Part shown: piece by piece, positions 1 through 5,272 of the stretch
How positions within the stretch are numbered: the first letter of the stretch is position 1
Layout: each line of letters opens with the position of its first letter
From: JBIKWN01 sp044376365
GTDB lineage: Bacteria > Bdellovibrionota_C > UBA2361 > JBIKWN01
Assembly (NCBI GenBank): GCA_044376365.1
Contig: JBILLA010000183.1
Span: 1-5,272 of the forward strand
Direction: 5' to 3'
Length of the DNA stretch: 5,272 nt
Translations under genes and position numbers: made by a program
The notes under the pieces: generated by a model
Told to the model about the DNA's origin: nothing
Seen by the model: the letters and a program-made list of their open reading frames with translations, nothing else
Database searches by the model: none

Positions 1-24
1 AGAAAGTTAAAGCTGCAAAGCATG

Positions 25-30
25 GGTGAT
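25..30 (+). promoter_or_regulatory. Ribosome-binding site for uvrB (GGTGAT)
   Basis: GGTGAT is complementary to the AUCACC stretch near the 3' end of bacterial 16S rRNA, the downstream half of the extended Shine-Dalgarno AGGAGGTGAT. It ends 4 nt before the TTG at 35. That puts the register of a classical GGAGG about 7 nt from the start, which is normal spacing. This supports TTG 35 as the uvrB start. The match is only six bases, so confidence is moderate. Confidence 0.45.
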
Positions 31-34
31 GTGA

Positions 35-2074
35 TTGTCGGCTGAGTCTGACGTAAGCCCATCGCTGTTCTCTCCGGCAGCAGTTCCCTTTGAACTTGTG
101 TCTCCATTTTCGCCTGCAGGCGATCAAGTGCAAGCTATTCCAGAGCTGACAAGTAATATTGCTCAGCATATTCGCTTTCAAACTTTGCAGGGAATTACTG
201 GTTCTGGAAAAACATTCACTATCGCTAATGTGATTCAAAACATTCAGCGACCAACTCTAATTATTGCGCCGAATAAAACGCTTGCCGCGCAGCTCTATGC
301 CGAGTTCAAAGAGTTCTTCCCAAAGAATCGTGTGCGCTATTTTGTCAGCTACTACGATTACTATCAGCCAGAAGCATACGTCCCTTCAACAGATACTTTT
401 ATTGAAAAAGACTCTGCGATTAATGAAGAGATCGATAAGATGCGCCATGCTGCAACGAAAGCGTTGCTTGAAGGCCGCGATACAATTGTGGTCGCGAGTG
501 TAAGCTGCATCTATGGTCTGGGTGCTCCGGAAGAGTACTTTAAAATGATGCTCTATGTTGAGGTTGGTGATTGCGTTCCTCGTGAAGAGCTTGTTCGAAA
601 ACTTGTGACGATGCAGTACGGAAGAGGCGAAGTCGAATTTAAGCGGGGCACCTTTCGTACGCGTGGTGAGACGATTGATATTTTTCCCTCCGATCAAGAT
701 GCTCGTGCGATTCGATTACTTTTCTTTGGCGACGAAATAGAAGAGATAGCCGAGATAGATCCTATCACGGGCAGTACTCTTGCAAAGCACACACGTGCTG
801 CCGTATATCCGGTGAGCCATTACGTTACTGGCACGGATGCTGTAACGAAAGCCCGTAAGCTTATTTTTACAGAGCTTAAACAGCGACTGGGCGAACTGCA
901 GCGAGCAGGGAAGCTGCTTGAAGCGCAGCGGTTAGAGCAACGAACGCTCTATGACCTTGAGCTTATGGAAGAGATAGGATTTTGCTCTGGTATCGAGAAC
1001 TATTCTCGACATCTCGCTGGTCGCGAAGCAGGAGTGCCTCCAACAACCTTGATTGATTATTTTCCGAAAGATTTTCTGTTAGTCATCGATGAAAGCCATA
1101 TCACTGTGCCGCAAATTTCGGGTATGTACCGTGGTGACCGCTCAAGAAAAATGACTCTCGTTGATTATGGATTTCGATTACCTAGTGCGCTGGATAATAG
1201 GCCATTGAATCGTGATGAATTTTGGCAACGCGTTGGGCAGTGTATCTTTGTTTCTGCTACTCCTGGGGAAGAAGAACTTGAACGCAGTCAGGGTATTGTT
1301 ATTGAGCAGATTAACCGACCTACGGGCTTACTCGATCCTGAAGTGATTATTCGACCTGCGACGAATCAAGTTGACGATCTGTTGGCTGAAGTCAAAATTG
1401 TTATCGAGCAGAAGCAGCGTGTACTGGTGACAACGCTCACGAAAAAAATGAGTGAGGATCTGTCTAAGTACATGCAAGAGATTGGCATCAAAGCAAAGTA
1501 TCTTCATTCTGATATCGATACGATTGAGCGTGTTGAGATTTTACGAGGACTGCGTCGTGGAGATTTCGATGTGCTCATTGGTATTAACTTACTTCGTGAG
1601 GGGCTTGATCTCGTAGAAGTTGCTCTAGTTGCAATTCTTGATGCTGATAAGGAAGGGTTTTTGCGTTCGCATCGTTCATTGATTCAAACAATGGGGCGTG
1701 CTGCTCGAAATCTGCATGGCCGAGCAATTTTATATGCTGACATCATGACAGACTCCATAAAGCTTGCTATTAGTGAAGTCGAGCGTCGAAGGAAGATCCA
1801 AGCTGCATATAATGCACAACATAATATCATACCCCAATCGGCAAAGCGTTCCATTGAAGCAAGTCTTGTTGAGCGACCGGGGGGTGATGAACCGTCAGGA
1901 GAGCTTCCTCCAGAAGAGCTTTTGGCAGGACTCCCCAAAGATCCGAAAGATCAAAAGCGCTACCTTGAGCAGCTCAAGAAAGAGATGTTTGCAGCAGCTG
2001 CTGCTCGTGAATTCGAGAAAGCTGCGTCGCTTCGAGATAGAATTCACGCGATTCAGGCAGTTTTGTTGACATAG
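35..2074 (+). CDS. uvrB: UvrABC system protein B (excinuclease ABC subunit B)
   Basis: UvrB is the cytoplasmic DNA-damage-verifying helicase of nucleotide excision repair. UvrA loads it onto lesions and it then recruits UvrC. The 679-residue product is full length (E. coli UvrB is 673). Visible motifs in order: Walker A GITGSGKT (53-60); the tyrosine-rich beta-hairpin that probes the duplex (about 105-127, with YYDYYQPEAY); Walker B DESH (352-355); SATP (407-410); LLREGLDL (519-526); QTMGRAARN (551-559), the arginine-finger motif VI; and a C-terminal UVR domain (about 639-674) that contacts UvrC. An in-frame TGA at 32-34 directly precedes TTG 35, so no earlier start exists. The only canonical start codon further in is GTG 98, inside the conserved FELVSPF block. 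TTG 35 gives about 18 extra residues before that block. Val527 replaces the Pro usual in the LDLPEV segment. uvrC follows 63 nt downstream. No LexA-type SOS box was seen, but only 34 nt of upstream sequence is present. Confidence 0.98.
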   Translation: MSAESDVSPSLFSPAAVPFELVSPFSPAGDQVQAIPELTSNIAQHIRFQTLQGITGSGKTFTIANVIQNIQRPTLIIAPNKTLAAQLYAEFKEFFPKNRVRYFVSYYDYYQPEAYVPSTDTFIEKDSAINEEIDKMRHAATKALLEGRDTIVVASVSCIYGLGAPEEYFKMMLYVEVGDCVPREELVRKLVTMQYGRGEVEFKRGTFRTRGETIDIFPSDQDARAIRLLFFGDEIEEIAEIDPITGSTLAKHTRAAVYPVSHYVTGTDAVTKARKLIFTELKQRLGELQRAGKLLEAQRLEQRTLYDLELMEEIGFCSGIENYSRHLAGREAGVPPTTLIDYFPKDFLLVIDESHITVPQISGMYRGDRSRKMTLVDYGFRLPSALDNRPLNRDEFWQRVGQCIFVSATPGEEELERSQGIVIEQINRPTGLLDPEVIIRPATNQVDDLLAEVKIVIEQKQRVLVTTLTKKMSEDLSKYMQEIGIKAKYLHSDIDTIERVEILRGLRRGDFDVLIGINLLREGLDLVEVALVAILDADKEGFLRSHRSLIQTMGRAARNLHGRAILYADIMTDSIKLAISEVERRRKIQAAYNAQHNIIPQSAKRSIEASLVERPGGDEPSGELPPEELLAGLPKDPKDQKRYLEQLKKEMFAAAAAREFEKAASLRDRIHAIQAVLLT

Positions 2075-2113
2075 GTATCGCAGCGTTGTGCCCTCGGCTC
2101 TGCAAGGGAGCTG

Positions 2114-2122
2114 TGCTATACT
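2114..2122 (+). promoter_or_regulatory. Possible extended -10 promoter element for uvrC
   Basis: The uvrB-uvrC gap contains TGCTATACT: a TGn extension followed by TATACT, one base from the sigma70 consensus TATAAT. The hexamer 17 nt upstream (TCGGCT) is not a good -35, which extended -10 promoters often tolerate. Transcription would start near 2129, leaving a leader of only about 9 nt before the ATG at 2138. This could give uvrC its own transcript in addition to read-through from uvrB. The call rests on sequence pattern only. Confidence 0.35.
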
Positions 2123-2137
2123 ATTATTCATCTATCC

Positions 2138-3988
2138 ATGACGACTGAAGCGCATCCACTCAAAGCACGCATTGCAGCTTTTCCAAAGCAGCCTGGCGTC
2201 TATATCATGAAGGACTTTGATGAAGTCATTATTTACATTGGAAAAGCCAAAGATCTTCGAGCTCGCGTAAAGAACTATTTTGGGGTCGGGGATGGGCGTA
2301 TTCAGATTCAGTACCTTATTAAGAAGGTACGAACTATCGACTATATTGTAACGCAAAATGAAGGCGAAGCGCTTTTACTTGAGCGAGAACTTATTCATAA
2401 GCATAAGCCTCGTTATAATATTCGCCTCAAAGATGATAAAGCCTATATCTCGGTTCGTGTGAATCGTAATCATCCTTGGCCGCGGCTTGAAACAGTACGT
2501 CGTATCATTCCAGATGGTAGTGAGTACTATGGTCCATACATTAATTCATATAAGCTTCGCGATCTTTTAGAGGTCATCAAGCGAGTTTCGCCGCTGCGGA
2601 CGTGTACTGATGCTGTCTTTTCGAATCGTTCTCGTCCATGCCTCGAATATGAAATTAAACGTTGTGCAGGGCCGTGCTGCTTGGCTGTTGATCGTGCTCA
2701 GTACGAGGGATGGCTAGAAGATGCACTGTTGATACTTGAAGGAAAGATTGAGCCGATCTTGAATTCGCTTGAGAAGCAGATGGAGTATGCTGCTTCTGAT
2801 CTGCGCTTTGAAGAGGCTGCAGCGCTGCGTGATCGTATGGAGGTGCTGAAAAGCTTCCATGCTGGAGAGCAGCAGTCGCTGACCTATGATTTTACCTGTG
2901 ATGTGTTTGGGCTCTACCGAGAAGAGGACCTCGTTGTGGTCGCTGTTATGCGTTCGCGTGATGGACGGTTGCATGAAGTAGAGAGCTATAGCTTAAAGGA
3001 TGTCCAAATTAGTAATGATGAGCTGCTTGAAGCTGTTATTCCGCAGTATTATGAGGCAGGTCATGATATTCCTGCTGAGATAGTATTGCCGCTTCCGCTC
3101 TCTGAGAATAATTTACTTGAAGCGTATTTTCAGGATCAGTTTCAGCGTCACGTGACACTCACGGTGCCTGATCAAGGTGCTAAGCATCGACTTGTTCGTA
3201 TCTGTGAATTAAATGCAAAGCAGGCTTTTCAAAATAAGTTTTTCTCTGAAGCACGCTTTGATGCCGTGAGTGAAGCTCTCTTCGAGCGTTTTCAACTTCG
3301 TCAAGCGCCTCGCACTATTGAGTGCGTTGATATATCAAACTTTCAGGGCTCTGATATTGTTGGCGCCCTTGTCGCATTTAAAGATGGGGTCCCTGACAGA
3401 AATCATTACCGTCGCTATACGATCTCTTTTAGTGGGTCGCCGAATGACTTTGAAGCAATTCATGAAGTCGTAACGCGGCGATTAACAAAAGCTCAGCACC
3501 TTCCAGATCTTTTGATTATTGACGGTGGTGCACAGCAGTTGCGTCGTGCACTTGATGCACGAGATGCATTAGGGTTAACCCTTGATATTATTTCTCTTGC
3601 AAAGATTAAAGTTGATAAGCGTGTCGGTAAGGATGTACTTGCGCATACGCAGGAGCGTATTTTTATTGAAGGTGCCCGTGAAGCGATACAGCTTGAAGGA
3701 TCGGATTCAGTCACACAGTTTTTGCAGCGTGTCCGAGATGAAGTGCATCGTTATGTGATTACGTTCCATCGTCAAAAGCGTAAAGCTCGAGTCTTTCGTT
3801 CGTTGCTTGATGATATTCCAGGGGTTGGGGAAGAACGTAAGCGGAGGCTGTTAGCTGCATTCCCCTCGCTGCAGGCGATCGCTGAAGCTCCTTCGCAGGA
3901 TGTTGCCGCAGCTGGTCGTATGCCCTTGACGCTGGCAGAGAAAATAAAAAAAGTACTGAGTGAAAATCTTAGTACCGATACGCAGTAG
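2138..3988 (+). CDS. uvrC: UvrABC system protein C (excinuclease ABC subunit C)
   Basis: UvrC binds the UvrB-DNA pre-incision complex and cuts on both sides of the lesion. The 616-residue product is full length (E. coli is 610). Domains in order: N-terminal GIY-YIG nuclease (about 18-97; GVY 20-22, YIG 33-35, with R43, E82 and N94 matching the family catalytic positions) for the 3' cut; a four-cysteine cluster C156, C168, C176, C180 with the E. coli iron-sulfur spacing, plus an extra C181; a UVR domain (about 205-240) that pairs with UvrB; a C-terminal RNase H-like nuclease with D398, D437, D462 and H537 for the 5' cut; and tandem helix-hairpin-helix motifs (about 556-608, first hairpin IPGVG), the second degenerate. 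All expected catalytic residues are present. ATG 2138 fits family N-termini, but no Shine-Dalgarno lies before it. The last 20 nt overlap the stop end of the convergent gene, and a minus-strand terminator is embedded in the final codons. Confidence 0.98.
   Translation: MTTEAHPLKARIAAFPKQPGVYIMKDFDEVIIYIGKAKDLRARVKNYFGVGDGRIQIQYLIKKVRTIDYIVTQNEGEALLLERELIHKHKPRYNIRLKDDKAYISVRVNRNHPWPRLETVRRIIPDGSEYYGPYINSYKLRDLLEVIKRVSPLRTCTDAVFSNRSRPCLEYEIKRCAGPCCLAVDRAQYEGWLEDALLILEGKIEPILNSLEKQMEYAASDLRFEEAAALRDRMEVLKSFHAGEQQSLTYDFTCDVFGLYREEDLVVVAVMRSRDGRLHEVESYSLKDVQISNDELLEAVIPQYYEAGHDIPAEIVLPLPLSENNLLEAYFQDQFQRHVTLTVPDQGAKHRLVRICELNAKQAFQNKFFSEARFDAVSEALFERFQLRQAPRTIECVDISNFQGSDIVGALVAFKDGVPDRNHYRRYTISFSGSPNDFEAIHEVVTRRLTKAQHLPDLLIIDGGAQQLRRALDARDALGLTLDIISLAKIKVDKRVGKDVLAHTQERIFIEGAREAIQLEGSDSVTQFLQRVRDEVHRYVITFHRQKRKARVFRSLLDDIPGVGEERKRRLLAAFPSLQAIAEAPSQDVAAAGRMPLTLAEKIKKVLSENLSTDTQ
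3941..3975 (-). terminator. Intrinsic terminator of the minus-strand transcript, inside the uvrC 3' end
   Basis: Read on the minus strand, GTACTAAG (3975-3968) pairs with CTCAGTAC (3960-3953) around a 7-nt loop. This gives an 8-bp stem with a single A-C mismatch. The stem is followed at once by TTTTTTTATTTT (3952-3941). The TAA stop of the exported-protein gene (3971-3969) lies in the ascending arm. On the plus strand the same bases encode the KIKKVLSENLST region of UvrC and lack a T-tract, so termination should be one-directional. The stem is A/T-rich and of modest stability, but the U-tract is excellent. Confidence 0.65.
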
Positions 3989-4514
3989 CCCCGTAACTAA
4001 ACTCGCAGCTGCCATAATCATCAGTTAATCGGGCAGCAAAACCAGAGCTCGCTCTGTTATTTCTTAAGTTTGCATAAGCTAGTGCTGCTTCAACATAGGA
4101 GCCATCGGTATCTTGATATTCCGTGTAGGTCTCAAGTTTTCTGCCGCCTTCACGCGAGCGACCATAAAAAGTGCCGTCATGGCTTGTGGTGAGAGCTGTT
4201 GCAGCGCCACGCATACGAATGATGTGTCGAAAGTTGAAGCGGCGATTGAGGCCTCCGCAATAATCTGAATTCAAAAAGTACGTGCCATACCAACGCCCAG
4301 GGAAATTGGTTTGGCTGTTTGCTCGAAAATTATTTTTTTCATAGGCACGTGTGCGGACGTATGAGCGAAATGCAGCTTGACGTGCTGTTATCATGAGCTT
4401 TTCTTGTGACTCTGACGGCTGCATATTGTCAGACTGTGCTTGGTGTGTGGGCAGTACGCTTGCCATACAAAGAAAAAGTGTTATCGGTAATAATGAACGC
4501 AATCGGTGTTGCAT
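3969..4514 (-). CDS. Small exported protein of unknown function
   Basis: I do not recognise a named family. From ATG 4514 the product is 181 residues. It begins with a classical Sec signal peptide: basic MQHRLR, hydrophobic LLPITLFLCMASVLP, and probable cleavage near THQA/QS. There is no convincing lipobox, so it is likely periplasmic or secreted. An in-frame ATG at 4553 adds 13 residues (MTYIHIFKDSTTS) and is less likely because the charged n-region would be unusually long. A Shine-Dalgarno-like AAGGA lies 13 nt before ATG 4514, further than usual; none lies before 4553. A TATATT at 4540-4535 could be a -10, but no good -35 was seen. After a charged helical stretch, the C-terminal two thirds is rich in G, Y, F, R and T, with alternating strand-like segments (FPGRWYGTYF, GTFYGRSREGG, GFAARLTDDYG). 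This suggests a small beta-barrel or beta-sandwich. Only two cysteines remain after cleavage (CGGLN and SCEF segments), a plausible disulfide. It ends inside uvrC with its own terminator. Confidence 0.8.
   Translation of the reverse strand: MQHRLRSLLPITLFLCMASVLPTHQAQSDNMQPSESQEKLMITARQAAFRSYVRTRAYEKNNFRANSQTNFPGRWYGTYFLNSDYCGGLNRRFNFRHIIRMRGAATALTTSHDGTFYGRSREGGRKLETYTEYQDTDGSYVEAALAYANLRNNRASSGFAARLTDDYGSCEFSYGATAYRY
4043..4065 (+). terminator. Possible weak terminator of uvrC, antisense within the exported-protein gene
   Basis: CAGAG (4043-4047), loop CTCG, CTCTG (4052-4056) forms a 5-bp hairpin with a tetraloop. It is followed by TTATTTCTT (4057-4065), 7 of 9 bases T, and lies about 55 nt after the uvrC stop. 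No better plus-strand terminator was seen near uvrC. The stem is short, so this is tentative. If real, the uvrC transcript would be antisense to the end of the exported-protein gene. Confidence 0.3.
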
Positions 4515-4625
4515 AGAGGTAGTGCTATCCTTAAATATATGAATGTATGTCATGTGTGCGATCTATGTTGCAGCACAGACGTAAGAAGAGCGCTTTTTAT
4601 TCAAGTGTAAGGGTGTAAATCGGTG

Positions 4626-4961
4626 CTATGCTGCAGCTCTGCGGAACATAAATTCACGGGTATTATTGATTGCTTCGTATGTCGCATTACAGGTTGCCAT
4701 AACCGCGCGCCAATTCTTGGCTTCTCCAAGATCGGTGCTTTTGGCGGCGTCTCTTGCGAGCTCCCAGACCCCGAGGACCGCCCCTTCAAATCGCTTCAGA
4801 CCAAAGTGGGGCCGCTGCCGAATCTCTTGAATCGCTGCGTCATTGAAGGTCCTGACGAGGGCAAGCACCTCTAGGGGGGAGACATGCGTGAGCGAGGACT
4901 GCATAGATAACTCTATGAAATCTTTGAAAATTATGGTGGCCTGCACTCTTCTTAAAAGCAT
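4626..4961 (-). CDS. Small cytochrome c'/c556-like protein lacking the heme motif (start uncertain)
   Basis: From the only ATG (4961) the product is 111 residues, mostly helical: leucine/alanine-rich segments around SPLEVLALVRTFNDAAIQEI, then FEGAVLGVWELARDAAKS, then NWRAVMATCNATYEAINN. A tryptophan/alanine helix running into a cysteine motif close to the C-terminus is the layout of class II cytochromes c, four-helix bundles with CxxCH near the end. Here the motif reads CNATY (residues 91-95), so the second heme-linking Cys and the axial His are missing. Covalent heme c attachment is not expected. The family assignment is inference from layout; a different helical protein is possible. The frame stays open well upstream of ATG 4961 and encodes a signal-peptide-like stretch, so the true start may be upstream at a non-ATG codon. 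The ATG has no good Shine-Dalgarno. acs ends 86 nt upstream on the same strand. No terminator follows, so the exported-protein gene may be cotranscribed. Confidence 0.65.
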   Translation of the reverse strand: MLLRRVQATIIFKDFIELSMQSSLTHVSPLEVLALVRTFNDAAIQEIRQRPHFGLKRFEGAVLGVWELARDAAKSTDLGEAKNWRAVMATCNATYEAINNTREFMFRRAAA

Positions 4962-5042
4962 ATTATCCAGTTCGACAAAGTCTATACTAGGGATATGCAG
5001 GCCCTGCAGCGCGTGTGCTGTAATGAAAAGCAGAAAATTCAG
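4962..5042 (-). other. In-frame signal-peptide-like extension of the cytochrome-like gene, without ATG/GTG/TTG
   Basis: In frame with the 4961 ATG, these 27 codons from CTG 5042 read as LNFLLFITAHALQG followed by HIPSIDFVELDN after one Leu. The codons just before (cta aaa ttt) add LKF, giving a lysine followed by a hydrophobic core and an AHA/LQ signal-peptidase-like site. This is what a class II cytochrome precursor would carry. No ATG, GTG or TTG occurs in this frame back to the TGA at 5114-5112. CTG 5042, 5 nt after the acs stop, is the best near-cognate candidate and would allow coupled re-initiation. A 138-residue product would fit a cytochrome c'-type precursor better than 111. No clear Shine-Dalgarno precedes it. 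Confidence 0.4.
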
Positions 5043-5047
5043 AAATT

Positions 5048-5272
5048 TTAGCTGGCTTTGTAGAGAGTGATAATCTGCTCTACCACCCCTGGGTCTGTAA
5101 GGGTTGAGGTATCACCGATTGCATCGCTTTGACCCTCAACGATTTTTCGAAGAATTCTCCTCATGATTTTACCTGAACGTGTTCGGGGCAATCCTGGCAC
5201 AAAGAGAATTCCATCAGGTACTGCAAAACCACCTATCTGTGTGCGAACACTTTGCTTGATCTTTTGTATGAG
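5048..5272 (-). CDS. acs: Acetyl-CoA synthetase, C-terminal 74 residues (5' part outside the window)
   Basis: Acetyl-CoA synthetase (AMP-forming) activates acetate to acetyl-CoA through acetyl-AMP in the cytoplasm. Only the end of the mobile C-terminal domain is present. It shows VPDGILFVPGLPRTRSGKIM, then RRILRKI, then IGDTSTLTDPGVV, which is the family's characteristic C-terminus. The lysine of TRSGK (residue 35 of the fragment) corresponds to the catalytic lysine whose acetylation switches the Salmonella enzyme off (K609 there). IGDTSTL favours Acs over other acyl-CoA synthetases, though propionyl-CoA synthetase is a less likely alternative. The gene stops at TAA 5050-5048 and runs off the right edge. 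The cytochrome-like gene follows directly on the same strand. Confidence 0.93.
   Translation of the reverse strand, partial: LIQKIKQSVRTQIGGFAVPDGILFVPGLPRTRSGKIMRRILRKIVEGQSDAIGDTSTLTDPGVVEQIITLYKAS

Noticed and set aside
1..45. Possible 3' end of an upstream gene: frame 1 ends at TGA 43-45 (QSMGDVIVG), frame 3 ends at TGA 27-29 (KVKAAKHG).
   Set aside because: Too few codons to identify a protein or choose a frame; either could be chance.
64..80. CTGTTCTCTCCGGCAG resembles a CTG-N10-CAG LexA half-site pattern.
   Set aside because: It lies inside the uvrB coding region, lacks the ACAG arm and AT-rich centre, and is downstream of the start, so it is not a credible SOS box.
2066..2071. Perfect TTGACA -35 hexamer at the end of uvrB.
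   Set aside because: No -10-like hexamer at 16-18 nt (TGCCCT region), and the TATACT element is 45 nt away; it is part of the uvrB coding end.
4008..4037. Inverted repeat GCTGCC / GGCAGC just after uvrC.
   Set aside because: The loop is 18 nt and no T-tract follows on either strand; it is coding sequence of the opposing gene. The hairpin at 4043-4056 is a better plus-strand terminator candidate.
4600..4620. Short direct repeat GTGTAA..GTGTAA in the gap between the two small minus-strand genes.
   Set aside because: Two six-base copies only; no array or operator symmetry.
4623..4874. Plus-strand open frame of 83 codons opposite the cytochrome-like gene.
   Set aside because: It lies fully antisense to a longer, more protein-like minus frame, has no ribosome site and gives low-complexity Cys/Pro-rich sequence; treated as a shadow.

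Overview
The window looks like ordinary chromosomal DNA from a Gram-negative-type bacterium of moderate GC content that uses the standard bacterial code. It has complete uvrB and uvrC genes, the tail of an acetyl-CoA synthetase gene, and two small proteins with export-signal features. I cannot place it in a genus. No plasmid, phage, IS, CRISPR, tRNA or rRNA signature is visible.

Layout: the left three quarters (about 35-3988, + strand) carry uvrB and then uvrC. These are the damage-verifying helicase and the dual-incision nuclease of nucleotide excision repair. They lie next to each other with a 63-nt gap; in E. coli they are at separate loci. uvrB most likely starts at a TTG preceded by a GGTGAT ribosome-binding site. 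uvrC has no visible Shine-Dalgarno but has an extended -10 promoter element just before its ATG. The right quarter (5272 down to 3969, - strand) runs convergently. It holds the last 74 codons of an acetyl-CoA synthetase (acs), then a small protein resembling a class II cytochrome c whose heme motif reads CNATY instead of CxxCH, then a small exported protein of unknown function. No terminator was seen between the three minus-strand genes, so they could be one transcript.

The two blocks meet tail to tail and overlap by 20 nt. The last codons of uvrC also encode a good intrinsic terminator for the minus-strand transcript. A weaker terminator-like hairpin for uvrC lies inside the opposing gene.

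How the genes work together: UvrB and UvrC act in the same repair reaction, and each carries a UVR domain through which they are known to contact each other. The minus-strand genes have no evident link to repair. I found no convincing new multi-gene system. The best leads are the acs-linked cytochrome-like protein with its lost heme motif and hidden signal-peptide-like 5' extension, and the interlocked transcript ends.
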